In this document: positions 43,580 through 52,065 of the stretch, one piece after another
How the letters are laid out: the number at the start of each line of letters is the position of its first letter
How positions within the stretch are numbered: position 1 is the first letter of the stretch
From: an uncultured Porphyromonadaceae bacterium
Lineage (GTDB): Bacteria; Bacteroidota; Bacteroidia; Bacteroidales; Muribaculaceae
Direction: 5' to 3'
DNA: 64,000 nt
Assembly: GCA_947427285.1 (NCBI GenBank)
Contig: CANEHE010000002.1
Location: 1 to 64,000, forward strand
Translations under genes and position numbers: made by a program
The notes under the pieces: model-generated
What the model saw: the letters and a program-made list of their open reading frames with translations, nothing else
What the model was told of the DNA's origin: nothing
Database searches by the model: none

Positions 43580-45559
43580 TCAGAACTCAATATTGCTTAT
43601 ACGTACAACCCAAGGAATTACCTCGCAGGTTACAGTCATGTATACGTCCGGCTGTTCGTCCGGGGTATCGGGCTTCGGCTTGTCAGGATCGTTGGAAGGA
43701 ATAAGTGGATGACCGAGCTGACCGAGTTTTGTCACGGCAAGCTTGTAGACATTGTTGCGGACAACAGAGAATTCCATCGGACTCATTATACCGTTGAAAC
43801 CATTGTCATTGTGGCGGTTCCAATAGTAATAGTTGCAATAGTAACCCCAACCTTCAGTTCCATTGGACGCTTCATAGATAGTTACATTCTGTGCTACAAG
43901 AGCCTCCTTATAAGCACCATTTGCCTTATAGAGCCCCCAGACACTGTTTGAATCAATGTCCAATGGGTCGGTATAGGTTACAGCACCTTTATCTTCTCCG
44001 GCCTCGACAAGAGTTACAGTATAACCTGTACCGCCGTTTCCAAACACAGCACGATAGAGCGAGCTGGAACGATTCCATTCAACATTGGTGCCATTGATGG
44101 TGACAGCAGAAGCGACAGCGGCATCATAGAGATTCTGCATACCTGCGTAAAGATTGCCACGGAACTGGATAAGAATAGGAGCATTGGCACCTTCAAGTAT
44201 TCCACCGACATTATTGATGGCATTATAGAGAGCCTTGCGTCCTTCATCAGTAGAAGAATTGCATGCTTCGGTAGCCTTCATCTTACCAGTGAAAACTACA
44301 CCTGTCGATTGTCCGTTAAGCTGTTCGTTTACGTCAGGAATAGTATTTTCAGTAGCATAACGCCATATTTTATATTTTTTGTCACCGTAGAGATCGGAAG
44401 GACCTGCAAGCACATCTGTGATCTTGGAAGTGTACCACTGTGCGGGGGTCGGATTGTCATTTGTGTCGAAGAAAGAATAAAGGAAGTAATTTCCGAATCC
44501 GGTCGTGATACCAGCCTTTTTCTGGGTAGCGTATACATCAACTACATAGTTTCCGGAATTGGCAATTACAGAACCATCGGCATTGAATGTCCAGGGAAGT
44601 TCTGCTCCACAGAGTGTGGCACCTGTGTTCTGTCCGTTAGCTGAAACACGCTCCAGATAGTAGCTGCTGTTGCCGAGATTGACCATAGCCATATCGGTCA
44701 ATGTGATATTTACAAGCGCATCACCCTGGGAACCGTCATTGTTGCGTGCAAAAACCACATTGTAGGTATTGGCCTCAGTACTTTCAGGAGATCCATCCCT
44801 AAAGTCGAAACGGGCAGCCATACGATGCACGTATACAACACCGCGATCGGTGGCATTGTCCACCTGATTGGCTGTACCCTGACTGTTCATGCCGGAAAGA
44901 TCAAACGGATTTGTCTCTACAGTATATGGATTCCATGCGGTAAAAGTTGCAGGAAGCTCTCGTTCGGCTATGCGGAAATTCGACATAAGGAAGCTGCCGC
45001 CATTTGCCGTAGACCAGATAGAGCTGTCATCATTACCTGTCAGTTTATAAGTCTCGTCAGTCCATGTAGTATTGCCAGGGGTAAGAGCAGTTACTTTGTC
45101 ACGGAGATCCTGTGTCGGGTTGCAGAATACAAACACACAGATCTTCTGGGTGAAGTCCGGGCTATTGTAGTACGCCTCGATTTCAGCTTTGGAGAACTTA
45201 CCGGTGGAAGCATATCCCTTGTTGGTGCCGGAATTTATGGGCGAAAGTTTGTTGTTACCAATAGTAGCATCCGAAATGAATGCATACTTCCCATCATCTG
45301 TCTTTCTGGCAAGAACGAGTAGCACCTCATTCACATTATTTTCTACCGTGGTACCGGGTTCGGTTCCATCGTTAGAGGAATCTTCTCCATTGGTAAAGCT
45401 ACGTGTGCCGTTACCGATATTAGGGATGATGTTGAGATGCATGTATACACCCTCACCATCGTCTGGAATTTGTTGCTGCCCCGGAGTGATATCATCACTA
45501 CACGATGCCAACATTCCGAGTGCCATGGCCGAATATAGCCATTTGCTGTAATGTTTCAT
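43580..45559 (-). CDS. Mfa1-family major fimbrial subunit
   Basis: A 659-residue fimbrillin lipoprotein precursor (lipobox ALGMLASC). The N-terminal domain has GVYMHLNIIPNIGNGTRSF and VNEVLLVLARKTDDGKYAFIS; the middle has a Mfa1-like VYVHRMAARFDFRDGS. The C-terminal domain includes PMEFSVVRNNVYKLAVTKLGQLGHP and ends EVIPWVVRISNIEF. Type V pilins are made as lipoproteins, processed by a protease, and polymerise by strand exchange in which the C-terminal strand is donated. The size and gene order (before Mfa2, after DUF3575 and DUF3868) support the major subunit role. Confidence 0.9.
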   Translation of the reverse strand: MKHYSKWLYSAMALGMLASCSDDITPGQQQIPDDGEGVYMHLNIIPNIGNGTRSFTNGEDSSNDGTEPGTTVENNVNEVLLVLARKTDDGKYAFISDATIGNNKLSPINSGTNKGYASTGKFSKAEIEAYYNSPDFTQKICVFVFCNPTQDLRDKVTALTPGNTTWTDETYKLTGNDDSSIWSTANGGSFLMSNFRIAERELPATFTAWNPYTVETNPFDLSGMNSQGTANQVDNATDRGVVYVHRMAARFDFRDGSPESTEANTYNVVFARNNDGSQGDALVNITLTDMAMVNLGNSSYYLERVSANGQNTGATLCGAELPWTFNADGSVIANSGNYVVDVYATQKKAGITTGFGNYFLYSFFDTNDNPTPAQWYTSKITDVLAGPSDLYGDKKYKIWRYATENTIPDVNEQLNGQSTGVVFTGKMKATEACNSSTDEGRKALYNAINNVGGILEGANAPILIQFRGNLYAGMQNLYDAAVASAVTINGTNVEWNRSSSLYRAVFGNGGTGYTVTLVEAGEDKGAVTYTDPLDIDSNSVWGLYKANGAYKEALVAQNVTIYEASNGTEGWGYYCNYYYWNRHNDNGFNGIMSPMEFSVVRNNVYKLAVTKLGQLGHPLIPSNDPDKPKPDTPDEQPDVYMTVTCEVIPWVVRISNIEF

Positions 45560-45631
45560 ACGAAATTGTTGATTGTTATTTAGATTGGAGTTTTAATATT
45601 TCTTATTATCAATTGTTCTTGCAGATACGAA

Positions 45632-47077
45632 TCAATCATTGCTGATAAATCTGACGGGAGTCTTATGTCGTTGAGCCGCTTTGATTGCCTCAATGGCCTG
45701 TCCCGCTTCAGGCAAATCCTCCTTTTGCGCCTTTTCCAACATCGATATCGAAGCGTCGTAGTCTTTCTTAAGAGCCAATAGTATTCCTCTGGCATAATTG
45801 GCCTGCGGACCTGAGCCGGAACGGGAAAGATATTTCTCGGCACGTTCATACTGTCCGGTAGACATCGCGGCATTGGCTGCATTCAGATTGGCCACGGTAT
45901 CGTTGGGGAACATCCTCACGGCGATATCGAACACCTCATCAAACTCTTTGCTCCCCGCAGGATAAGACTGGGCAAGAAGATAGAATTCTTCCAGACTGAG
46001 GTCTTGCGGCCGGGATTCCATCACATGCTTGATTTCGTTGACATCCGTATATTTCCTGACAGTATATGTGATCACATAATCGGTATGTCTTAAGGCCGGA
46101 TAGATGTTTTTCAATATGTACGCGTAATCTACCGGGAAACGCTGTTTGAGAAGAGCATCCTTACGGTCCGGTTCAATATCCTGTGAGATCAAGGCAAGCA
46201 TGGCATCACGCTGGGGAAGGAACGACACCTCAAGCGAATCACGCAGTCCTTCCCAATCCTCCGGTTCAAATGAGGTGGAGTATACAGACGCAGGGAAATC
46301 ATACTGCCGTCCCACATATTCTCTGAGAGCCTGCGTACGTCCTTTGGCAAGCCGGACATTATTATTGTATGGTCCTTCCGGAGATGCGAAGCCTTTGAGT
46401 GTGATCTGCTTCACTTTGGCATCAGCGTTCCCCTTGACGGCATCGATAGATTTGAGTATCTTCAACAGTTCCTGAGGATTCTTTCTATAGTCGGGATAGA
46501 TCTCGGTACGGTTTACCGGAAAATCCACATACGCCTGCCCTTTCAGATTGATAATTTTCTCGCCCGTAGCCTGAGGTCTGGTATATAGATAATGAGGCTC
46601 ATATACATTCGGACGATAATCAATCCTGGCTACCGGAGTGGTCTCGGGTTCTCCTTCCGGACCGCCGCAACATCCAAGTTCCCTTTGGGTGAATCCGAGT
46701 GTCGAAGTTTCCATCCATGGAAGATATTCAGTGCTCTGAGAATATGAGACAGTCTCTCCCTTGCCTGCCCGATAAAGCAGGTTCGGCTCACCTGGGCCGT
46801 CATTCCGCACGTTGTAATAATACATATTCTTCCCGGCGATCATAAGAGAGGGGAGTTGTACCGCCTGTGAGCTGTCGGCACTCCATATAACCGGAATGAT
46901 TTCTATCTCTCGGTTCAAGGAAAGTTTAAAGTCACAGGGTCTGACTTTCATGCTCACATTGAAACGGGAACCGTCGCGTCCGGCCTCAATATCCGATATA
47001 TGAAGTTTTTCCACATTCTGGGCCTGAGACGCAAAAGCGACTGCCAATACAGCGGGAAATATCCTTAAGAATTTCAT
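45632..47077 (-). CDS. DUF3868 / OmpA-like protein of the fimbrial operon
   Basis: A 481-residue exported protein. It has a signal peptide (FLRIFPAVLAVAFASQA) and an N-terminal DUF3868-type domain (about 25-135, DIEAGRDGSRFNVSMKVRPCDFKLSLNREIEIIPVI). An OmpA-like segment follows (about 220-250, ITLKGFASPEGPYNNNVRLAKGRTQALREYV). A helical repeat region (about 380-475, NLNAANAAMSTGQYERAEKYL...) looks like TPR units. Such proteins precede type V pilin genes in Bacteroidales and probably help assembly or envelope attachment. Confidence 0.85.
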   Translation of the reverse strand: MKFLRIFPAVLAVAFASQAQNVEKLHISDIEAGRDGSRFNVSMKVRPCDFKLSLNREIEIIPVIWSADSSQAVQLPSLMIAGKNMYYYNVRNDGPGEPNLLYRAGKGETVSYSQSTEYLPWMETSTLGFTQRELGCCGGPEGEPETTPVARIDYRPNVYEPHYLYTRPQATGEKIINLKGQAYVDFPVNRTEIYPDYRKNPQELLKILKSIDAVKGNADAKVKQITLKGFASPEGPYNNNVRLAKGRTQALREYVGRQYDFPASVYSTSFEPEDWEGLRDSLEVSFLPQRDAMLALISQDIEPDRKDALLKQRFPVDYAYILKNIYPALRHTDYVITYTVRKYTDVNEIKHVMESRPQDLSLEEFYLLAQSYPAGSKEFDEVFDIAVRMFPNDTVANLNAANAAMSTGQYERAEKYLSRSGSGPQANYARGILLALKKDYDASISMLEKAQKEDLPEAGQAIEAIKAAQRHKTPVRFISND

Positions 47078-47120
47078 AATGAAGTCTTCAAAACGTTTAA
47101 TGGAGTCTTGGAAAAAGGAC

Positions 47121-47711
47121 TTAGAAGAGATATACTATATTCAATGCGGCTTTTGTCGGTCCTACATAATTATGCACACGGTTTTTGTCAATTTTACGCC
47201 CACATGTCTTGCAGGGATATGTATCGAAACGAGTATATATCCAACCGATTCCGATTTCCGCTTCCACATTCCAATGCTTTGCCACAGGCCACGCGTATCC
47301 GTAGGCGACTCCGGCCCCGACACCCCAGCCCTGATAACGCTGATCTGTCAGTCTGGAGAGATCGCTTCCGAGAAAATTTGTGATTTTGTTCCCAAGACGA
47401 CTGAAATTATATTGACCACCCAAAGCATGGAAGCCGAGAAAATGGCCGCCAAATCGTTCACAGAACCAATATCTGGCCTCAGGTTGCACAAGCCAATGCT
47501 TCCATCGATGCCCGTCACCTATAGTCCATGCATTGACTTGTCCGCTAACATCAAGAGTCCATTTAGGAGCGAGCCCGATTTCTACTCCTATATTCGGATC
47601 AAGGAGAGCATCCTGAATGAGATTGGTTTTCAAGGCTACGTCCTGAGCTTTAACAAACCCAATGCTAAAAACCAGAGTGATGCCCACGAGAATTGTCTTT
47701 AGCCTATTCAT
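47121..47711 (-). CDS. DUF3575 outer-membrane protein, first gene of the fimbrial operon
   Basis: A 196-residue exported protein with signal peptide KTILVGITLVFSIGFVKA. The mature part (ALKTNLIQDALLDPNIGVEIGLAPKWTLDVSGQVNAW, WLVQPEARYWFCERFGGHFLGFHA, GVAYGYAWPVAKHWNVEAEIGIGW) matches DUF3575, a small barrel-like family found with fimbrial genes. It is preceded by a leader of about 295 bases and a single promoter near 48.0 kb. Confidence 0.88.
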   Translation of the reverse strand: MNRLKTILVGITLVFSIGFVKAQDVALKTNLIQDALLDPNIGVEIGLAPKWTLDVSGQVNAWTIGDGHRWKHWLVQPEARYWFCERFGGHFLGFHALGGQYNFSRLGNKITNFLGSDLSRLTDQRYQGWGVGAGVAYGYAWPVAKHWNVEAEIGIGWIYTRFDTYPCKTCGRKIDKNRVHNYVGPTKAALNIVYLF

Positions 47712-48013
47712 CGTATGTTGATGTTGAATCTATATGTCGATATTTTACCATTGTGAGGCATCCCGAGTCAATTCCAGAGATTACCCTAAGTTAATCTTAT
47801 TGTTGCGTTTGTCATTAAATCCTGACAGGCGATACAATGTACTTGAATTATGTCGAGAAGAGAGAATGACAAATAATAAATTTGCCATCAGTGTAGTTCG
47901 GTTATAGAAGAAAGGTCGTGTTGAGGCGATATCTTGTTATGGATCAATGCAGAAACATTAATCGAGAATACGAAGAATCCCCACCATTCTCCAGTTTATT
48001 ATCAAACTGAATG

Positions 48014-48044
48014 CAAAAGTAGTTTATTTAGATGTAAACTCCAA
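48014..48044 (-). promoter_or_regulatory. Promoter of the fimbrial operon
   Basis: On the minus strand TTGG (48044-48041), a 19-base spacer and TACTTTTG (48021-48014) fit the -33/-7 consensus with one mismatch in the -33. Transcription should start near 48007 and leaves a leader of about 295 bases to the first ATG. In 47712-48007 I see no riboswitch or clear hairpin series. Confidence 0.6.
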
Positions 48045-48050
48045 GTTATA

Positions 48051-48058
48051 CCCCCCCC
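48051..48058. repeat. Homopolymer of eight C (eight G on the fimbrial sense strand)
   Basis: An uninterrupted C8 run in otherwise AT-rich DNA, 6 bases upstream of the -33 element of the fimbrial promoter. Homopolymer runs of this length at promoters can change length by polymerase slippage and alter expression. Confidence 0.8.
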
Positions 48059-48061
48059 AAT

Positions 48062-48099
48062 TTTAATATTATTTAACTACATAGTTAAATAATATTAAA
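48062..48099 (-). terminator. Perfect 38-base AT-rich palindrome after the bio operon
   Basis: TTTAATATTATTTAACTA, two bases (CA), then its exact complement: an 18-bp stem starting 18 bases after the bioGC stop. It probably ends the bio transcript or protects its 3' end. It lies directly beside the C8 run of the fimbrial promoter. Confidence 0.65.
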
Positions 48100-48117
48100 G
48101 AAAGGAATGAAAATCGT

Positions 48118-49503
48118 TTATTTTCGGTTATATACCTTGATACACAGCGCATTGAATGTCAAGCTGACATCTCCATTCTGGGTTGATATAGACTTTACGA
48201 CTTCCCTCAGAGAAGCAAATCTTCCAAACGACCCTCCTACACCGGTATGATTCAGATGAAGTAAGGCTTTCTTGGCATCTGAAAAAGTAAGTTCGATCTT
48301 AAATTCTTCCGTCTCCACATTTCCAAACCATCTTCCAGCAGCTTCTATTAGTTCATCCTTCCGAATATAAAGCATAGGAGAGGGGCGGAAACGATCAAAA
48401 ATATCAAGAGTCCCTGGTAAAAAAGTGGAACATACAAGAATCCCATCTTTATTCAGAAGTCGACTACCGTTTTCAAAGAAACGGATCGGGTTGCGAAACC
48501 ATTGGATCGTCGAGGCACTGACCAACAGATCGAATGTTGCCTTATGTTTTTCCATCCAGATTTCCGCATCCTCCACATGGTATATCTCTTTGTCGGCGAC
48601 ATTGAGTCGGGGGGTCTGATATATATCGACAAACTCTATGCTGGCGGGATTGATAACTTTTGCATATAATTTCGTGAACAACCCAGTTCCTTGACCTATT
48701 TCCAATACCGAAGGACGTGGAGCCACATCACTTGTACGTAGCATTCCGGTCAGTTTTTCGGCTATTCTGAGTTGAGCCAAAGCGTTTGAATCGTATGAGT
48801 CGGAGGAGTCTTCAAAGCGTTGTCCGACTTTACAAGTGTCTGGTATGGTGGTATCGACAATCCTCTTCAAAGAAATGTAATGCGGTTCTCCCTCACATAC
48901 ATATATTTCCCTGCATCGTTCCGATATATGCCGCCAGGCACGGTGTTGGTTTTGAGGCGGAAAAATCATATCCTGATCTCCGATATAGACTCTGCGCCAA
49001 CAGATAGGGGAGTTGTCCGACGGAATCTGTGCCATACCCGCGATATACTCCAGTTCATGCTTGAATTTCACAGGAGGCAATGAATCTGCCGACAAAGCGG
49101 CTATATCTGTTTCCTGACTCTTGCCGAGCATTCGCCTGCGAAATTTATACAGTGTACGTTCGTCGAGACCTGCCGCAGTGCCATGAAATATTTTTTCGGG
49201 AATGCCATATCGATCATCGACCGGATTTTCAGTTCCATTTACGGCAAAAGCCATAGTAATCTTATCAGCAGGTATCACTCTGGAGGCAGCCCATACCCCA
49301 AGCGACCAGCAATAGAGATATATTGTGGAATAGCCTGACAGAACCTCAGCAGGGAATTGAAGATCCGAATAGTCCGTCACTACAGCAGTATCCCATCCGG
49401 GTTTCTCTATTCCGGAATATAAGGCGACAGAAGTAGACCATCCGGAAAAAAGAAGTATCAACCGGGTATTGCCCGGCATACAGGTCGTAAACTCTAACTT
49501 CAT
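48118..49503 (-). CDS. BioG-BioC fusion: pimeloyl-ACP methyl ester esterase and malonyl-ACP methyltransferase
   Basis: A 461-residue two-domain protein from ATG 49503, which overlaps the bioF stop (ATGA). The N-terminal part (about 1-210) is BioG/DUF452-like: RLILLFSGWSTSVALYS, YLYCWSLGVWAAS with the nucleophile Ser, and GDQDMIFPPQNQHRAW with the later Asp; HYISL supplies the His. The C-terminal part (about 225-455) is BioC-like with the SAM motif VLEIGQGTGLFTKLYA and LLVSASTIQWFRNP. BioC caps malonyl-ACP as a methyl ester to prime pimelate synthesis and BioG removes the methyl group at the end. Fusions of the two are known in Bacteroidetes. It is the last gene of the bio run. Confidence 0.88.
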   Translation of the reverse strand: MKLEFTTCMPGNTRLILLFSGWSTSVALYSGIEKPGWDTAVVTDYSDLQFPAEVLSGYSTIYLYCWSLGVWAASRVIPADKITMAFAVNGTENPVDDRYGIPEKIFHGTAAGLDERTLYKFRRRMLGKSQETDIAALSADSLPPVKFKHELEYIAGMAQIPSDNSPICWRRVYIGDQDMIFPPQNQHRAWRHISERCREIYVCEGEPHYISLKRIVDTTIPDTCKVGQRFEDSSDSYDSNALAQLRIAEKLTGMLRTSDVAPRPSVLEIGQGTGLFTKLYAKVINPASIEFVDIYQTPRLNVADKEIYHVEDAEIWMEKHKATFDLLVSASTIQWFRNPIRFFENGSRLLNKDGILVCSTFLPGTLDIFDRFRPSPMLYIRKDELIEAAGRWFGNVETEEFKIELTFSDAKKALLHLNHTGVGGSFGRFASLREVVKSISTQNGDVSLTFNALCIKVYNRK

Positions 49504-50669
49504 GACTGTCGGAATATAATCTTTTTCCACGAATCTCCTATCGCCTGCAACAGAGTGTCAGCCTGATCAAGAGAGAGAGAGGCGTTTAAAGAGAAACGAA
49601 TACGTTCTCCTCCCGGTGGCACCGTCGGACGTCGGATCGGAAGAGTGTCAAATCCCCTTTCCCGTAGACTCTCTGAAAGAATGGTGGCTGAACAGGCATC
49701 TCCTGTCACTAACGGTACTATCTGGGATGTGGATACGGGAAGTGTGCCGGTAATCTCCGCAATTCCAGTTCTAAGTCTATGCGACAACTCCATGAGATGG
49801 CGGCGTTCCTCCTCCATCGATACGGCGACATCAAACATAAGACTGCTCCAGGCACAATTTACAGGAGGGATAGCTGTGGAGAAAATAAAAGGTCGTGCCG
49901 TATTCACCAAATATCGCCTGATTTCGTCCGGAACAATTGCAAAAGCACCAACGGAAGCCAATGCTTTCCCGAATGTTCCGACTATAATATCGAATTCCTG
50001 GATTAGACCCTCTTCCTCAGCCAACCCGAGTCCACGATTTCCCCGTACTCCTACCGCATGCGCCTCATCAAGGTAGAGAAGCACATCAGGACATGAACGT
50101 TTTATCTCCACAAGTCGATGGAGCGGGGCACAATCACCGTCCATACTGTATATGGACTCTGTCACAATTATTATCCGCTCATAACTGTCCTTCCATCGCG
50201 TTACGGCATTACACAGAGCATCCATGTCATTGTGACGAAAACGGCGATAATCCGCTCCACTCATGGACAGGCCATCTATTACCGACGCATGTATCGCCTT
50301 GTCACACAGAAACAGTGTTCCCGAGATAGCCAGCGCGGAGACTATGCCAACGTTTGCATGATAACCCGAATTGAATATCAAGGCCGGTCGGCCATAATAC
50401 ATTTCAAGTTTATCTTCAAGTTCAGCATGCATCCTTCCATAACGACTGAGCAATCTGGATGCCGAAGAAGAAAACGACACGTCAGGATAACGTTCGGCGA
50501 GCCGATTTGTGAATTCGGTCCCACGTCTTCCAAGCCCGAGATAGTCGTTTGACAACAGATCTATCAGACATTCTTCCGACGAGGCGGGTATATGACGCAA
50601 TCGGTGTTCCGCCTCAAATCGTTCCAATATCTTCCGATATCCGTCAAGAGGATGTCTTACATCAGGCAT
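49500..50669 (-). CDS. bioF: 8-amino-7-oxononanoate synthase
   Basis: A 389-residue PLP enzyme of the alpha-oxoamine synthase family. It joins pimeloyl-ACP and alanine to form 8-amino-7-oxononanoate. Key regions are NDYLGLG (41-47), [43 protein letters not shown] and the PLP lysine at about 235 ([14 protein letters not shown]). Its start overlaps the end of bioA by 8 bases and its end overlaps bioGC by 4, so the three genes are translationally coupled. Confidence 0.94.
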   Translation of the reverse strand: MPDVRHPLDGYRKILERFEAEHRLRHIPASSEECLIDLLSNDYLGLGRRGTEFTNRLAERYPDVSFSSSASRLLSRYGRMHAELEDKLEMYYGRPALIFNSGYHANVGIVSALAISGTLFLCDKAIHASVIDGLSMSGADYRRFRHNDMDALCNAVTRWKDSYERIIIVTESIYSMDGDCAPLHRLVEIKRSCPDVLLYLDEAHAVGVRGNRGLGLAEEEGLIQEFDIIVGTFGKALASVGAFAIVPDEIRRYLVNTARPFIFSTAIPPVNCAWSSLMFDVAVSMEEERRHLMELSHRLRTGIAEITGTLPVSTSQIVPLVTGDACSATILSESLRERGFDTLPIRRPTVPPGGERIRFSLNASLSLDQADTLLQAIGDSWKKIIFRQS

Positions 50670-51945
50670 AGAGATTTTTCAATATTTTCAGCAACGCGTA
50701 ACATAGTCTATGAAGCTGTTCATCATTGATGGCCAGATAGGGTGGCATTATATACGCATTTCTTCCGAAAGGCCGAATCCACACCCCTTCGGCGACACAT
50801 AATTCCTGAAAACGGCCGAGATCAACCGGTGATTCAAGTTCTACGACACCTATGCCTCCCAATACCCTGACATCGGTCACAAAAGACCATTCGGAAGCCT
50901 CGGAAAGTCGTTCGCGCATTATGGATTCAATCTGGTCGATACGGTGGCTCCAGTCTGATTGCAACAGTAAGCGTGTGGATGCAAGGGCTACAGCGCATGC
51001 CAAAGGATTGCCCATAAAAGTAGGACCATGCATCATAACTCCCGATGCGGATCGGGATATCCTGTCGGCTACTTCAGTCGTGGCAGCTACCGCTGCAAAG
51101 GTCATGAATCCTCCTGTCAGACATTTGCCAAGCAACATAATGTCCGGCTCCACGCCGGCATGTTCGCAAGCAAACATTTTCCCTGTTCTGCCAAATCCTG
51201 TGGCGATCTCATCAAAAATCAGTATGATTCCAAGTTCATCACACTGACGTCTGAGTTCACGCAGATACTGGGGATGATAGAATCTCATACCACCGGCACC
51301 CTGCACCACTGGTTCCAGAATCACTCCAGCTATTTCATCCCGATGCTCGCATAAAAGCTGTCGCATAGACTCATAGTCGGCCGGATCCCAATCCGAACCG
51401 AAACGACATTTCGGAGCATCTGCAAAGAACCGTACCGGAAGAGCCGGTCCGAAAGCTCCATGCATACCCGTGACAGGATCACACACAGACATGGCATTCC
51501 ATGTGTCACCATGATAACCACCAAGAATTGTAGCGAAATTAGTCCGCTTGGGATCATTGATAGCCTGCACTGCCATTTTCATGGCAATTTCTGTCGCCAC
51601 AGAGCCTGAATCGGCATAAAAGATATGATTCATCGATTCCGGCAGAATCGACAGAAGAAGTTGTCCCAGATCTATTGCCGGCTGATGGGTCAGTCCTCCG
51701 AACATCACATGGCTCATGCGGTCAATCTGTCTCTTGGCAGCCTCCGTCAGAACCGGATGTCCATATCCGTGTATCACACACCACCATGAAGACATACCGT
51801 CGATAAGTTCCGTGCCGTCAGCAAGCATGATTACAGCACCTCTGGCATGGGATACCTTATAAGTAGGAAGCGGATCTTTGGTGGAGGTATACGGATGCCA
51901 TAGATGCTCCCTGTCGAAAGAGTCGTGCAATAATTCTGTATTCAT
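50662..51945 (-). CDS. bioA: Adenosylmethionine-8-amino-7-oxononanoate aminotransferase
   Basis: A 427-residue class III aminotransferase that makes 7,8-diaminopelargonic acid with SAM as amino donor. Signatures are [14 protein letters not shown] (start of BioA), [61 protein letters not shown] and the PLP lysine at about 274 (LLGKCLTGG). It is the first gene of bioA-bioF-bioGC. bioB and bioD are not in this window. Confidence 0.95.
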   Translation of the reverse strand: MNTELLHDSFDREHLWHPYTSTKDPLPTYKVSHARGAVIMLADGTELIDGMSSWWCVIHGYGHPVLTEAAKRQIDRMSHVMFGGLTHQPAIDLGQLLLSILPESMNHIFYADSGSVATEIAMKMAVQAINDPKRTNFATILGGYHGDTWNAMSVCDPVTGMHGAFGPALPVRFFADAPKCRFGSDWDPADYESMRQLLCEHRDEIAGVILEPVVQGAGGMRFYHPQYLRELRRQCDELGIILIFDEIATGFGRTGKMFACEHAGVEPDIMLLGKCLTGGFMTFAAVAATTEVADRISRSASGVMMHGPTFMGNPLACAVALASTRLLLQSDWSHRIDQIESIMRERLSEASEWSFVTDVRVLGGIGVVELESPVDLGRFQELCVAEGVWIRPFGRNAYIMPPYLAINDEQLHRLCYALLKILKNLYA

Positions 51946-52004
51946 GGTTAGAGACCGTTTGATCTAATTTACTATCCCATGCCCGGTGACATGAAATTGA
52001 GATA

Positions 52005-52012
52005 CAAAATTA
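52005..52012 (-). promoter_or_regulatory. -7 box of the bio operon
   Basis: TAATTTTG on the minus strand (52012-52005), with a weak TTGG near -33. Transcription would start near 51998 and leave a leader of about 53 bases. I see no clear BirA-type palindrome. Confidence 0.5.
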
Positions 52013-52065
52013 CAAAAAATGGGATTCCCCACCAACACGGATATTCGGAAATCGACCGGATACAA

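Noticed and set aside
47079-47702. Plus-strand open frame of 207 codons
   Set aside because: It is antisense to the DUF3575 gene, which has a clear signal peptide and family pattern.
51946-52065. BirA operator before bioA
   Set aside because: No palindrome resembling known BirA boxes is present; only a -7 box is seen.
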